A stretch of 6,537 nucleotides of DNA from Bdellovibrionaceae bacterium UBA2351 (GTDB lineage Bacteria; Bdellovibrionota; Bdellovibrionia; Bdellovibrionales; Bdellovibrionaceae), in the NCBI GenBank assembly GCA_002344565.1, contig DDTZ01000178.1, positions 1 to 6,537 of the forward strand, read 5' to 3'. Below are positions 1 through 6,407 of this stretch, piece by piece. Every line of letters begins with the position of its first letter. The stretch's first letter is position 1. The notes beneath the pieces are model-generated. The model was given only the letters and a program-made list of their open reading frames with translations, was not told where the DNA came from and did no database searches. The position numbers and the translations under genes were made by a program.

Positions 1-3000
1 ATTTCTAACGAGGGGGCTAATCAAATATCGATACAAGCGGCTGATTTAGTAGGAAATGTGACTGAAATAAGTACTACAGTTTTTGTAGCTTTTAATAAAG
101 CACCTCTTGTATCGTTTGTAAGTCCAGAGTCTGTAGGTATTTCCAGCGTGGTAAGCTTTGATGCCAGTGAATCAAAAGATATCGATGGCACTATTGAAAA
201 ATATATTTGGAATTTTCAAGATGGGTCGGATGTAGTAGCGGCGACTTTGCCTAAAACACAGCATGTGTTTACGCAGTCTGGAAATTTCAATGTTCAGTTA
301 ACCGTTATCGATAACGAAGGTGGAACGTCGACGTTTTCTCGAAACATATATATCAATGCCAAACCGATAGCCGGCTTTAGTTCAAAAACTTTGGGCCAAA
401 ACCTGACCTTAGAATTTGATGCGAATTTGTCGAGTGATCTAGAAAACGATACGTTGCAATTTAATTGGCAGTTTGGGGATGGCACCACGGGGACTGGCAA
501 AATAACTACGCACACATTTGCCCAGGCGGGTACCTACGCCGTGGTGTTAAATGTAGCTGATTCTTATTCGAGTGTGTCTTTGACTCAGTCAGTGGTGGTG
601 GCGCCCGTTTTACCACCTGACGACGATCACGAAGGTCAGCCATCGCCGGGAATACTGGAACTAGCTAGTGATCTAGACAAGGTATTTAATCCACTAGAGG
701 AAACGGTAGTTCTGAAACTCAGCGGGGCCCAGTTTGGTGATCTGACTCACAATAGCACTCGGGTATTTGTAAACGATCAGTTGACGGACGTTATAGTGAC
801 TATTGATGGCTCGTTTTTAAAATTGAATGGGTTACTGATCAGTGGAAAAAATGAAATTCGAGTGACCACGGTGGATCAAAATAATTTGGATTTGGACTTC
901 AGTACGACGATCTGGGCGGGAAATCGCAGTCTGACGATCACACCGATTTCTGAAACGGGTGCGGTGATTGCTTCTGCCGTGACGACCAGGGTGCAAGTAT
1001 TTGACGACACTGAAATGAATGTTACGTTTGATGGGCAGGTGCTGATCAATTTGCCTAACGAGAAACTGATTGTCACGGTGGCCGATTCGTTAGGACGTAT
1101 TGGCACCGAGGTGTGCGACAAAGATGTAACATCAAAGACGATTATTTTGCGTGCTGCTGAGCCTGTTAGCCTAGTTGACAATAATGATTTTTCAGCCGAC
1201 CTGAACGGTTGGAAAATTGAAAATGCGACGGTATCACATTTGGCGCACGTGGAAACTGACACGGATACGGATCAAAATTTTGATTTAAACGCGGCGGGCA
1301 CTGAGCCGTTTAAAATCATCAGATCCTTTCAGCCTAAATCTGATACTCAGCAGGTTTCGTTACGATTTAAAATTTCGGGATTTCATCCGGAAGATGCCTA
1401 TATGGTGATTTTTCGAGGTCTGAGCAGCCATGATGTTTTCATTGAACAGGGCCGACTGGCCGATTTTGGTTTATTGTCACCGGTCTCTAGCGCGTTTTCA
1501 TCTCTGTGGATAGAGAGCGGTTACAATTTAAAGATCACCGGAGAACCCGTGCAAGTTACGCTGCTGGCCTTACCCTATTCCGGGGCCATAGCAAAAAATG
1601 ATGGATTCAAAAAAACCAAAACAGTATGGCAGCAATTGTTTGAGCACTGGTTGGTGCCTTCGGCGGTAGCTGCGGACGAGCCCGTGAATTTAACGGTTGA
1701 TGCTCTGATGACTAACCCATACTGCGTGCAAGATATCGACTTTGTAGATTATCTACCAAAACTAGGAACCGCTGGCTACACAGCCTATCCTAAGTTGTCG
1801 GCGCTTAGCGTGGGGAAGATACCAGGAACTTATAATGGCGGCAAAAATACCATTGCAGCGCGTGTCAAGCTTTGCTCTGGCAGTAGTGTTGCTCGATGGG
1901 ATTTGGAAGTGATCGTTGCCAATCAAAGAATTCTGTTAGCGACCCAATCGGGCCCATTGATCAATGCGCCTAACGGAAAAGAAGATGTCGTATTTGATAT
2001 TAGCACTATAAATGGAGTTAATGTGCTGGAACAAGTGGCTACCTTGTTACCCAACCCAGACACTGATCCTGAGTACACGCTTTCGTTGGTTTTACGCGCT
2101 CGCGACGCCGTACCAGCTGATACGACGGGGCCTTTGAGTTTTTCGACGGGAGTGGCTTCTAAAAAGCGTAGTGTGTATCCACTGGTGAGGGAAACTTTTT
2201 CGCCGCCATCACGGTACAGTGAAAAACGAGATGATTTGAGTATGCAGTTCCCCGAGGGCACAACTCAAATTGCCGCGGGCGGTGATGATTGGGTCAAACC
2301 CCATGTTCTGAAAAAACTCAAAGGTATGATAAGCGATTATGGTGGTAAGTTATCGTTTAATGATATTTCGAATATGAACGGCGGGCAGTTTGTACCTCAT
2401 GGTGGTCATCAAAAGGGCCAAAATATAGATTTTCGAATTAAAGATAAAATCGGAAATTTTTTGGCTGCTAATTCACCAGCGAGTGTAAAGCAAGATGCAG
2501 CGAAAGAGTTGGTTGAGTATTTTAAAAAATATCATAGGTATATTAGGTTGATGTACTTTTCCCATTTGCGACCGGGAAATGAGGATATTTCAATTTCAGA
2601 AGAAAGTCTTAGCGATGAAGCCACCGACATATCGATAGATATAAATCGGCCTGTTTGGAATTATCTACGACACCAATGTTATGAAAAAAAATTGGTCCGA
2701 TCTAAAATCAAACATAAGGCAAGTCATATTGAACATTTTCATGTAGAGCTTAATCCAAGTATAGAAACGATCGCGTCGATTGGTCCCGTGGATCTGGGGA
2801 TCAGCGTTGGCATCAATGGTATCGTAACGTTTGATAAACCACTTTTTACCGATGGGGCTGTTGGTCAAATAACTTATGAGGCCTACATTGAAAAAACTGT
2901 CAATGGTATCACTGATTTTTATCCTATCGTCAACGGCACCAATCCTATTCAGGGATCCGGAGTAATAAAAATTAAATTACTTAAAATTAAAAGATTAAAT

Positions 3001-4485
3001 GCCAATATCTCGGCCTGTAGTGAAACTATGACAAGTATCGGCGCCAACACATCAGCCACAGGACTTAGTTTTGTATACCTTCACTTAAAACCCGAAGGTA
3101 TTTGTGGTGGAGCATTTATGAAACCCGTGCGTGGAAACTTTAGTCAGTTGGAAACTGAAAACGCACTACCGCCCGAATACGAAATCGGTTGGGTAGCTAA
3201 TGGTGCCAATGTCAGTAATGCGGGAGTCGGTGCGGGTGTGTATGTTTGCCCGGGATCTAGTGTGACTGATAAATCCTTGGTCATAGCCGGCGAAGACTCA
3301 TTGATAGAAGTCATTGGTTCCCATATTTCTCATGGTTCGACTGTGGCAGGAAATATAGTAATTAAAAATTCAAATATTGATCATGCGGATATCTCTGGAT
3401 TGTTTTCTTTGTCGAAATGGACACCCGCTGATCCGATTACGACAATCGCCGATACCGATATCACTGATTTAACAAACGAAGCCGTCAATGAATCGTACAC
3501 GCCTCCCATTCAAATTTACGGACGGGTAAACGTTGTGGGAAGTCTAGCTAAAAGGGTCAAGATAGAACGTTCTAAAACACCGATTCAATTGCCTTTAGAT
3601 TTATCAGGATCCGTACCTGTCATCGTAGGTCCCCAGTTGTTCAGCGTAAACCAGCCCATTGAAATTACGGATGGAGCGATAATCAAAGATTCATTTATTG
3701 ATGCAAATCGCCCGGCGACGTATCAGAATTTACCTGTCACGATAGCTGGTGGATCCACAGTAGACTCGTCGTTTATAAGTGGTCACGTATCAATTACCGA
3801 CAAAGCCTCTGTTCAGGCTAGCGGTATCTTCGGGCAAGGCTTCCCTTCCGGAACAGGGCCAAGTGTACCGGTATTTCATATTTCTATTTCGGGTGCGGAA
3901 GTTTTTTCGTCTCATGTGGTTGGAGATGGTACTATCAGTGGCTATAGTACTAAAATTACAAAAAGTACTATCTATAACGCCTTTGTTATTGATAGCGGTA
4001 GTATTATTCAAGAATCCTTTGTATCTGGTAGTACGGTGACAGCGAGTCAGGTAGTTAACGATTCGGTGATCACCGAATCGAATATTATTGACGGTTCCAC
4101 GGTTAGTGATTCTACGGTTATACAAAGCCAGGTGAACAAAAGCACTATTTTAAACAAATCCAACATCGAAAAAAATTCGGTCATCCTAGAAAGTCAGGTT
4201 ACAAACTCTAGGGTTACAGAGGCGTCATTGATGTTGCGTACCACAGCGAACGGTTCCTGGATAACCGGAGGTAGTAGCGTGGATTCGTCGGTTGCAAACT
4301 CAGATATTTACCAAAGCCAAATCAAGCTGATGACGATAAACACGGCAACAGTTGTATCTTCAATTTTAACAGGTCCCAATATATACTCTGATGTCGTATT
4401 GGATTCTATTTGTTTCAATGAAACCGACGACGACGGTAAGGAAGTTTTTAAATGCAAACTTAAAGTACCTCCCGAGGTGCCTTAA
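1..4485 (+). CDS. Large secreted multidomain protein (5' partial): PKD domains, MepA-like metallopeptidase, C-terminal beta-helix
   Basis: The frame is open from base 1, so the gene begins upstream. The GTG at 58 is an internal Val inside an Ig-like strand (G-N-V-T-E). Residue numbers here count from that GTG. Domains in order: the end of a bacterial Ig-like domain; PKD 1 (about 15-99, WNFQDG and LTVIDNEGG motifs); PKD 2 (about 102-181, WQFGDG); a D/P-rich linker (about 184-197); beta-sandwich-like sequence to about 370; a jelly-roll module opening NNDFSADLNGW (about 373-509); a beta-rich spacer; a MepA/M74-like peptidase (about 727-901) with H784, D791 and H895 as predicted zinc ligands; a spacer; then beta-helix repeats (about 1044-1451). 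It ends with an acidic tail holding two Cys (C1452 is the first). By analogy with MepA the peptidase would cut D-Ala-meso-diaminopimelate crosslinks in peptidoglycan. PKD and jelly-roll modules usually give binding or spacing outside the cell. The export signal is not visible. I do not recognise the whole protein as a named family. The domain calls are by eye. Confidence 0.9.
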   Translation: MSNEGANQISIQAADLVGNVTEISTTVFVAFNKAPLVSFVSPESVGISSVVSFDASESKDIDGTIEKYIWNFQDGSDVVAATLPKTQHVFTQSGNFNVQLTVIDNEGGTSTFSRNIYINAKPIAGFSSKTLGQNLTLEFDANLSSDLENDTLQFNWQFGDGTTGTGKITTHTFAQAGTYAVVLNVADSYSSVSLTQSVVVAPVLPPDDDHEGQPSPGILELASDLDKVFNPLEETVVLKLSGAQFGDLTHNSTRVFVNDQLTDVIVTIDGSFLKLNGLLISGKNEIRVTTVDQNNLDLDFSTTIWAGNRSLTITPISETGAVIASAVTTRVQVFDDTEMNVTFDGQVLINLPNEKLIVTVADSLGRIGTEVCDKDVTSKTIILRAAEPVSLVDNNDFSADLNGWKIENATVSHLAHVETDTDTDQNFDLNAAGTEPFKIIRSFQPKSDTQQVSLRFKISGFHPEDAYMVIFRGLSSHDVFIEQGRLADFGLLSPVSSAFSSLWIESGYNLKITGEPVQVTLLALPYSGAIAKNDGFKKTKTVWQQLFEHWLVPSAVAADEPVNLTVDALMTNPYCVQDIDFVDYLPKLGTAGYTAYPKLSALSVGKIPGTYNGGKNTIAARVKLCSGSSVARWDLEVIVANQRILLATQSGPLINAPNGKEDVVFDISTINGVNVLEQVATLLPNPDTDPEYTLSLVLRARDAVPADTTGPLSFSTGVASKKRSVYPLVRETFSPPSRYSEKRDDLSMQFPEGTTQIAAGGDDWVKPHVLKKLKGMISDYGGKLSFNDISNMNGGQFVPHGGHQKGQNIDFRIKDKIGNFLAANSPASVKQDAAKELVEYFKKYHRYIRLMYFSHLRPGNEDISISEESLSDEATDISIDINRPVWNYLRHQCYEKKLVRSKIKHKASHIEHFHVELNPSIETIASIGPVDLGISVGINGIVTFDKPLFTDGAVGQITYEAYIEKTVNGITDFYPIVNGTNPIQGSGVIKIKLLKIKRLNANISACSETMTSIGANTSATGLSFVYLHLKPEGICGGAFMKPVRGNFSQLETENALPPEYEIGWVANGANVSNAGVGAGVYVCPGSSVTDKSLVIAGEDSLIEVIGSHISHGSTVAGNIVIKNSNIDHADISGLFSLSKWTPADPITTIADTDITDLTNEAVNESYTPPIQIYGRVNVVGSLAKRVKIERSKTPIQLPLDLSGSVPVIVGPQLFSVNQPIEITDGAIIKDSFIDANRPATYQNLPVTIAGGSTVDSSFISGHVSITDKASVQASGIFGQGFPSGTGPSVPVFHISISGAEVFSSHVVGDGTISGYSTKITKSTIYNAFVIDSGSIIQESFVSGSTVTASQVVNDSVITESNIIDGSTVSDSTVIQSQVNKSTILNKSNIEKNSVILESQVTNSRVTEASLMLRTTANGSWITGGSSVDSSVANSDIYQSQIKLMTINTATVVSSILTGPNIYSDVVLDSICFNETDDDGKEVFKCKLKVPPEVP
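100..354 (+). other. PKD domain 1
   Basis: This encodes about 85 residues with the PKD signature: the strand VVSFDASES with an Asp after it, then WNFQDG (the family's W-x-F-G-D-G position), a H-V-F turn, and the closing strand V-Q-L-T-V-I-D-N-E-G-G. PKD folds are Ig-like spacers common in extracellular hydrolases and surface proteins. The Gly of the usual FGDG is Gln here. Confidence 0.85.
361..600 (+). other. PKD domain 2
   Basis: A second PKD copy follows at once. It has LEFDANLSSD, the canonical WQFGDGT, THTFAQAGTY and a closing VVLNVADSYSS strand. It is followed by a Pro/Asp-rich linker (codons about 607-650) that separates it from the next beta-rich region. Confidence 0.88.
1174..1584 (+). 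other. Jelly-roll / carbohydrate-binding-like module
   Basis: The opening V-D-N-N-D-F-S-A-D-L-N-G-W resembles the N-terminal strand of CBM4_9-like and other galactose-binding-fold modules (typically N-G-D-F-E-x-G-L-x-G-W). About 135 residues of alternating strands follow, ending near V-T-L-L-A-L-P. Ligand binding is inferred from this start motif only. No binding aromatics can be assigned by eye, so it may be a purely structural jelly roll. Confidence 0.45.
2236..2760 (+). other. MepA-like (peptidase M74, LAS-type) zinc endopeptidase domain
   Basis: Two motifs identify this domain. HGGHQKGQNID (bases 2398-2430) matches the MepA motif as I recall it, HASHQTGLDVD, with the same spacing. HIEHFHVEL (bases 2725-2751) matches HRAHMHVRL. 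The predicted zinc ligands are therefore the second His of the first motif (H784), its final Asp (D791) and the last His of H-x-x-H-x-H (H895). H893 fits the catalytic or auxiliary His. Between the motifs lies the expected helix and strand (ELVEYFKKYHRYIRLMYF). E. coli MepA is a periplasmic penicillin-insensitive murein endopeptidase. Here the domain sits inside a giant protein, and the first Asp of the G-L-D-V-D core is Asn. All metal ligands are present, so activity is plausible. Confidence 0.8.
4015..4302 (+). repeat. Regular 16-residue (48-base) coil repeat in the beta-helix
   Basis: Six consecutive coils of exactly 16 residues can be laid out by hand, starting at the Ser codons at 4015, 4063, 4111, 4159, 4207 and 4255. 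Each starts S-x-V/I and most comprise three S-x-V/I steps whose lengths are 5+5+6 in varying order, for example SFVSG, STVTA, SQVVND. The fifth and sixth coils are weaker in their later steps. Upstream steps sum to 17-18 instead. Confidence 0.6.
4059..4080. repeat. 22-base perfect palindrome inside the coding region
   Basis: The arm CGATTCGGTGA is followed directly by its reverse complement with no spacer. The next base pair outward (A/A) does not continue the symmetry. It encodes part of the D-S-V-I-T-E-S repeat step. It may be chance helped by repeat codons, or a binding site for a dimeric protein. Confidence 0.6.
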
Positions 4486-4498
4486 ATGACAACAAGGA
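4474..4498 (+). promoter_or_regulatory. Two Shine-Dalgarno motifs for the beta-helix gene
   Basis: GAGGTG (4474-4479) lies six bases before the ATG at 4486, inside the end of the upstream gene. AAGGA (4494-4498) lies five bases before an in-frame ATG at 4504. Both spacings are good, so either start is possible. The first fits translational coupling with the upstream gene. Confidence 0.6.
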
Positions 4499-5010
4499 AA
4501 AATATGAAATTCATCCAATTAGTTTTAGTTGTTATCCTTAATACTACTTTTTTCACTTATGCCGATGCTAAAGAATGTTTTGGGGCAAAAGGCCATAGTC
4601 ATCCAAATGGGGGTGGCTTTGTCGCTGATTCGGCCACTGTCGAAATGTCAGTCTATGTAGATAAGACCGCACAGGTGTGTGGTCAGGCTCAAGTGACGGG
4701 GAATGCAAAAATACTATTTAATGCCATTGTTGAAGACCAAGCTAAGGTCAGCGGCCAAGCGATTATCAGCATGTCGGCGCGGATTTCCGGTGAAGCTGAA
4801 ATCAGCGATCAGGCCGTGGTGGATGGGGCTGCTAAAATATATGGCCAAGCCGTTGTTAACGGTTCGGCCAAAGTTAGGGGGCTAGCGCAAATTTTCCAGC
4901 AAGCCAAAGTGACCGATACCGCTGTGGTGAGCGGACAAGCTAAAATATCGGGAGATACAGTTATCAAAGGAAACGTAAAAACACTTCTCAATAGAGATTT
5001 AAAGCGATAA
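4486..5010 (+). CDS. Exported hexapeptide-repeat left-handed beta-helix protein (YdcK-like)
   Basis: The protein has 174 residues. Residues 1-28 are a Sec signal peptide: Arg/Lys start, hydrophobic core FIQLVLVVILNTTFF, and A-D-A before the predicted cut. A short head follows, C-F-G then GHSHPNGGGFV. Residues 50-163 are 19 uninterrupted hexads of the form A-x-V/I-x-G-x (for example AKVSGQ), giving about six 18-residue coils of a left-handed beta-helix, and the end is basic (NRDLKR). Hexapeptide helices occur in acyltransferases, but this one has no loop insertion and no His after the head, so a structural or binding role is more likely than catalysis. C31 and C65 could form a disulfide. The ATG directly follows the upstream stop codon in the same frame. 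A start at 4504 (residue 7) also keeps the signal peptide. The product probably works with the large upstream protein, whose C-terminus is also a beta-helix. Confidence 0.88.
   Translation: MTTRKNMKFIQLVLVVILNTTFFTYADAKECFGAKGHSHPNGGGFVADSATVEMSVYVDKTAQVCGQAQVTGNAKILFNAIVEDQAKVSGQAIISMSARISGEAEISDQAVVDGAAKIYGQAVVNGSAKVRGLAQIFQQAKVTDTAVVSGQAKISGDTVIKGNVKTLLNRDLKR
4633..4974 (+). repeat. Coding repeat: 19 tandem hexads (18-base period)
   Basis: There are nineteen consecutive six-codon units with Ala (rarely Val or Thr) at position 1, Val/Ile at position 3 and often Gly at position 5. The DNA copies are diverged, but recurrent GGCCAAGC-like words at the Gly-Gln-Ala junctions are visible, for example near 4752, 4842 and 4935. 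Confidence 0.85.
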
Positions 5011-5045
5011 GCTTTATTACATTGTGAAATTATTTTTGATCATCG

Positions 5046-5056
5046 GGGAGTAAGGA
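5046..5056 (+). promoter_or_regulatory. Ribosome binding site for the 5060 gene
   Basis: GGGAG (5046-5050) is nine bases and AAGGA (5052-5056) is three bases before the ATG at 5060. The first has the more usual spacing. This supports the start that gives a complete signal peptide. Confidence 0.55.
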
Positions 5057-5059
5057 AAT

Positions 5060-5200
5060 ATGTTATTTACAATAAATAAAATCAGGAGCAAGAGTACTTT
5101 ATTATTTGTATTTCTTTTCTCTCCGGTCATGGCCCAAATGATATTACCCGAGATTAAAGAGAATCCGATCTATACAAGCGATTATCTAGCTTTAAAAAAT
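5060..5200 (+). repeat. Tandem gene duplication, copy 1 5' segment
   Basis: The first 141 bases of this gene match the first 141 bases of the gene at 6267 at about 110 positions (hand count, no gaps). They include a shared opening of ATGTTAT, a mismatch, then ACAATAAATAAAATCAGG, and the exact word AAAGAGAATCCGATCTA. Confidence 0.8.
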
Positions 5201-6217
5201 AATGAAGATTTACTCGAGATAGATTATAAGACTATAAATGTTAAAGTATATGAAAACTCTAATTTATCAGGAGCTCCTTATCTTGAGTTTAATAAAGAGG
5301 GTGTAAAAACAAAAGGAACCCTTACCTGTAAGTGGTTTAAAGACAGAGAAAACGTAATTATGGAAGGGTTATCTATTCAAAAAACCGCAAAGCCAGAAAG
5401 GTGTAGCGATATATTTCCGCTTATAGTTAGAATTGATGCGAGGAATAATCTATGGAAGGTATGGTTTATTGCAAATAGCAAAGAGACTCCAGCGTACTAC
5501 AGTGCTAAGCAGAACAATAAAGAGTACTTTATAGATAAGAATTCTCTTTCTGGATTTGAGTTTAAGAAGGCGATAGAGAGTGTGACCAAAGCCACTTACA
5601 AGAAGAACTATGAAGAGTTAGAAAAGCTATTTAAGAAAGATCCGGCATTTAAAGAGGCTTTCTTTAGGTCTAAACAATGTATAGAGAAAAAAGATCGTAA
5701 GTGTTTAAAGGTTAGTGATACTTCTTGGAACGCGGGAATGGAGTCATGGGCTGGGTATTTATGTCTAAATTTTCCAGAGAAGGAAAAAAGTAAAGTTGCT
5801 GGTTTGTGTAGTGACGTAGAGTCCTATCGATGTGCATTTGCGGGTGGTAGTCTTGAAGAACACGACTGCGATATTGGAATGAATCAAGTAAAGCTAAATG
5901 CAAATGGAAATCAAATCCCGAATCCTGATGCTAAACTAATAATTAAAGATAAAAAACAAGCTAAGATAGCTGAGGACATGTTCTGGGAAGAGATAAAAAC
6001 TTGTTTTATTTACGAGCCTGGCAAAGCACGATTCCCTATTGAGGATTCGGGAAAGTATCGTACTAAAATTGATGAAAATTACCGGGCACGCTGTACTATG
6101 GGTCATCTCTATAATAAGCCAGACCAGTGGGAGTTTATCAATGTTTCCTTTCGTCAAGACTACTGGCCAGGCGTCTATAGCACACTAATTATCGCATCTC
6201 CCGATTATTCTAAATAA
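5060..6217 (+). CDS. Exported cysteine-rich protein of unknown function (first tandem paralogue)
   Basis: The protein has 385 residues and belongs to no family I recognise. Residues 1-25 are a Sec signal peptide (basic KIRSK, hydrophobic LLFVFLF, then SPVMA before Gln), so it should reach the periplasm or beyond; there is no lipobox Cys. The mature part has ten Cys (90, 115, 207, 215, 235, 250, 258, 270, 315, 345), an even number consistent with up to five disulfides. Six fall in 207-270. Residues about 26-160 look beta-rich (VKVYENSNLSG, LWKVWF) and might be an SH3-like fold, a weak guess. Residues about 166-215 are a charged, Lys/Glu-rich helix, and the C-terminal part contains YLCLNF and WEFINVSF. 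There is no catalytic motif, and no membrane segment after the signal. By eye it is more A- and Lys-rich than the genes before it. It starts 49 bases after the beta-helix gene and is followed by a close paralogue. Confidence 0.85.
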   Translation: MLFTINKIRSKSTLLFVFLFSPVMAQMILPEIKENPIYTSDYLALKNNEDLLEIDYKTINVKVYENSNLSGAPYLEFNKEGVKTKGTLTCKWFKDRENVIMEGLSIQKTAKPERCSDIFPLIVRIDARNNLWKVWFIANSKETPAYYSAKQNNKEYFIDKNSLSGFEFKKAIESVTKATYKKNYEELEKLFKKDPAFKEAFFRSKQCIEKKDRKCLKVSDTSWNAGMESWAGYLCLNFPEKEKSKVAGLCSDVESYRCAFAGGSLEEHDCDIGMNQVKLNANGNQIPNPDAKLIIKDKKQAKIAEDMFWEEIKTCFIYEPGKARFPIEDSGKYRTKIDENYRARCTMGHLYNKPDQWEFINVSFRQDYWPGVYSTLIIASPDYSK

Positions 6218-6257
6218 CGTTTTAGGAAAAGAACTGGGATATCTTTGGTAATCTGGC

Positions 6258-6264
6258 GGGAGGG
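6258..6264 (+). promoter_or_regulatory. Ribosome binding site for the 6267 gene
   Basis: The purine run GGGAGGG, containing GGAGG, ends two bases before the ATG at 6267. The spacing is short, but it is the only candidate and sits at the start that aligns exactly with the paralogue upstream. Confidence 0.5.
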
Positions 6265-6266
6265 AG

Positions 6267-6407
6267 ATGTTATCTACAATAAATAAAATCAGGAATATCT
6301 TTGCTTTATTATATGTGTTTCTAGTTACTCCAGTCATGGCTGGAATGATATTTCTCGAGATCAAAGAGAATCCGATCTACACGAACGACTACTTAGAATG
6401 GAAAAAT
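6267..6407 (+). repeat. Tandem gene duplication, copy 2 5' segment
   Basis: This is the counterpart of the segment starting at 5060, offset by 1207 bases. Many differences are in third codon positions (for example GAT/GAC, TAT/TAC, ATT/ATC), which points to a protein kept under selection after duplication. Confidence 0.8.

Larger units (their letters stand above)
3187..4410 (+). repeat. Coding repeat: beta-helix region of the large protein
   Basis: About 408 residues are built of short steps with a small residue (S/A/G/T), one variable residue and V/I, repeated every five to six residues and interrupted by longer loops (for example around SKWTPADPIT and RVKIERSKTPIQLP). It opens with GWVANGANVSNAGVGAGV, which resembles the entry into hexapeptide-repeat helices. 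Such sequence normally forms a left-handed or pentapeptide-type parallel beta-helix. It is Ser/Thr-rich, whereas the helix of the next gene is Ala/Gly-rich. Confidence 0.7.

Noticed and set aside
58..60. GTG as the start of the large gene
   Set aside because: The frame is open to base 1 and the residues before it continue an Ig-like strand pattern (GANQISIQAADLVGN). There is no signal peptide after it and no convincing SD.
876..1262. Antisense 128-codon open frame, and other antisense frames (1923-2261, 3790-4125, 5712-5903 and similar)
   Set aside because: All lie opposite well-supported coding sequence, are low-complexity mirror translations, and have no plausible start context.
1621..1680. 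Internal signal-peptidase-like segment (HWLVPSAVAADEP)
   Set aside because: It looks like a cleavage site, but the preceding stretch is too short and polar (TVWQQLFEH) to be a signal or membrane segment, and it lies mid-protein.
2961..3000. AT-rich patch with repeated AAAATTAAA-like words
   Set aside because: It encodes an alternating I-K-I-K-L-L-K-I-K strand in the open frame; simple codon bias explains it.
3779..4039. Same-strand 86-codon open frame overlapping the large gene
   Set aside because: It lies wholly inside the repeat-coding region in another frame, has no family resemblance, and is best explained as a by-product of the repeat codons.
4486..5010. Annotation of the small gene as a hexapeptide acyltransferase
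   Set aside because: The protein carries an export signal, has perfectly continuous hexads, and has no loop or catalytic His, so the enzyme label is not supported.
5000..5016. Hairpin TAAAGC-GATAA-GCTTTA at the end of the beta-helix gene as a terminator
   Set aside because: The stem is only six pairs and mostly A-T, and it is not followed by a T-run, so termination is not supported.
5011..5059. Promoter in the 49-base gap before the 5060 gene
   Set aside because: The stretch is AT-rich, but no -35/-10 pair with proper spacing can be seen.
6218..6266. Promoter or terminator in the 49-base gap before the second paralogue
   Set aside because: There is no stable hairpin with a T-run and no recognisable -35/-10 pair; only the purine-rich ribosome site is clear.
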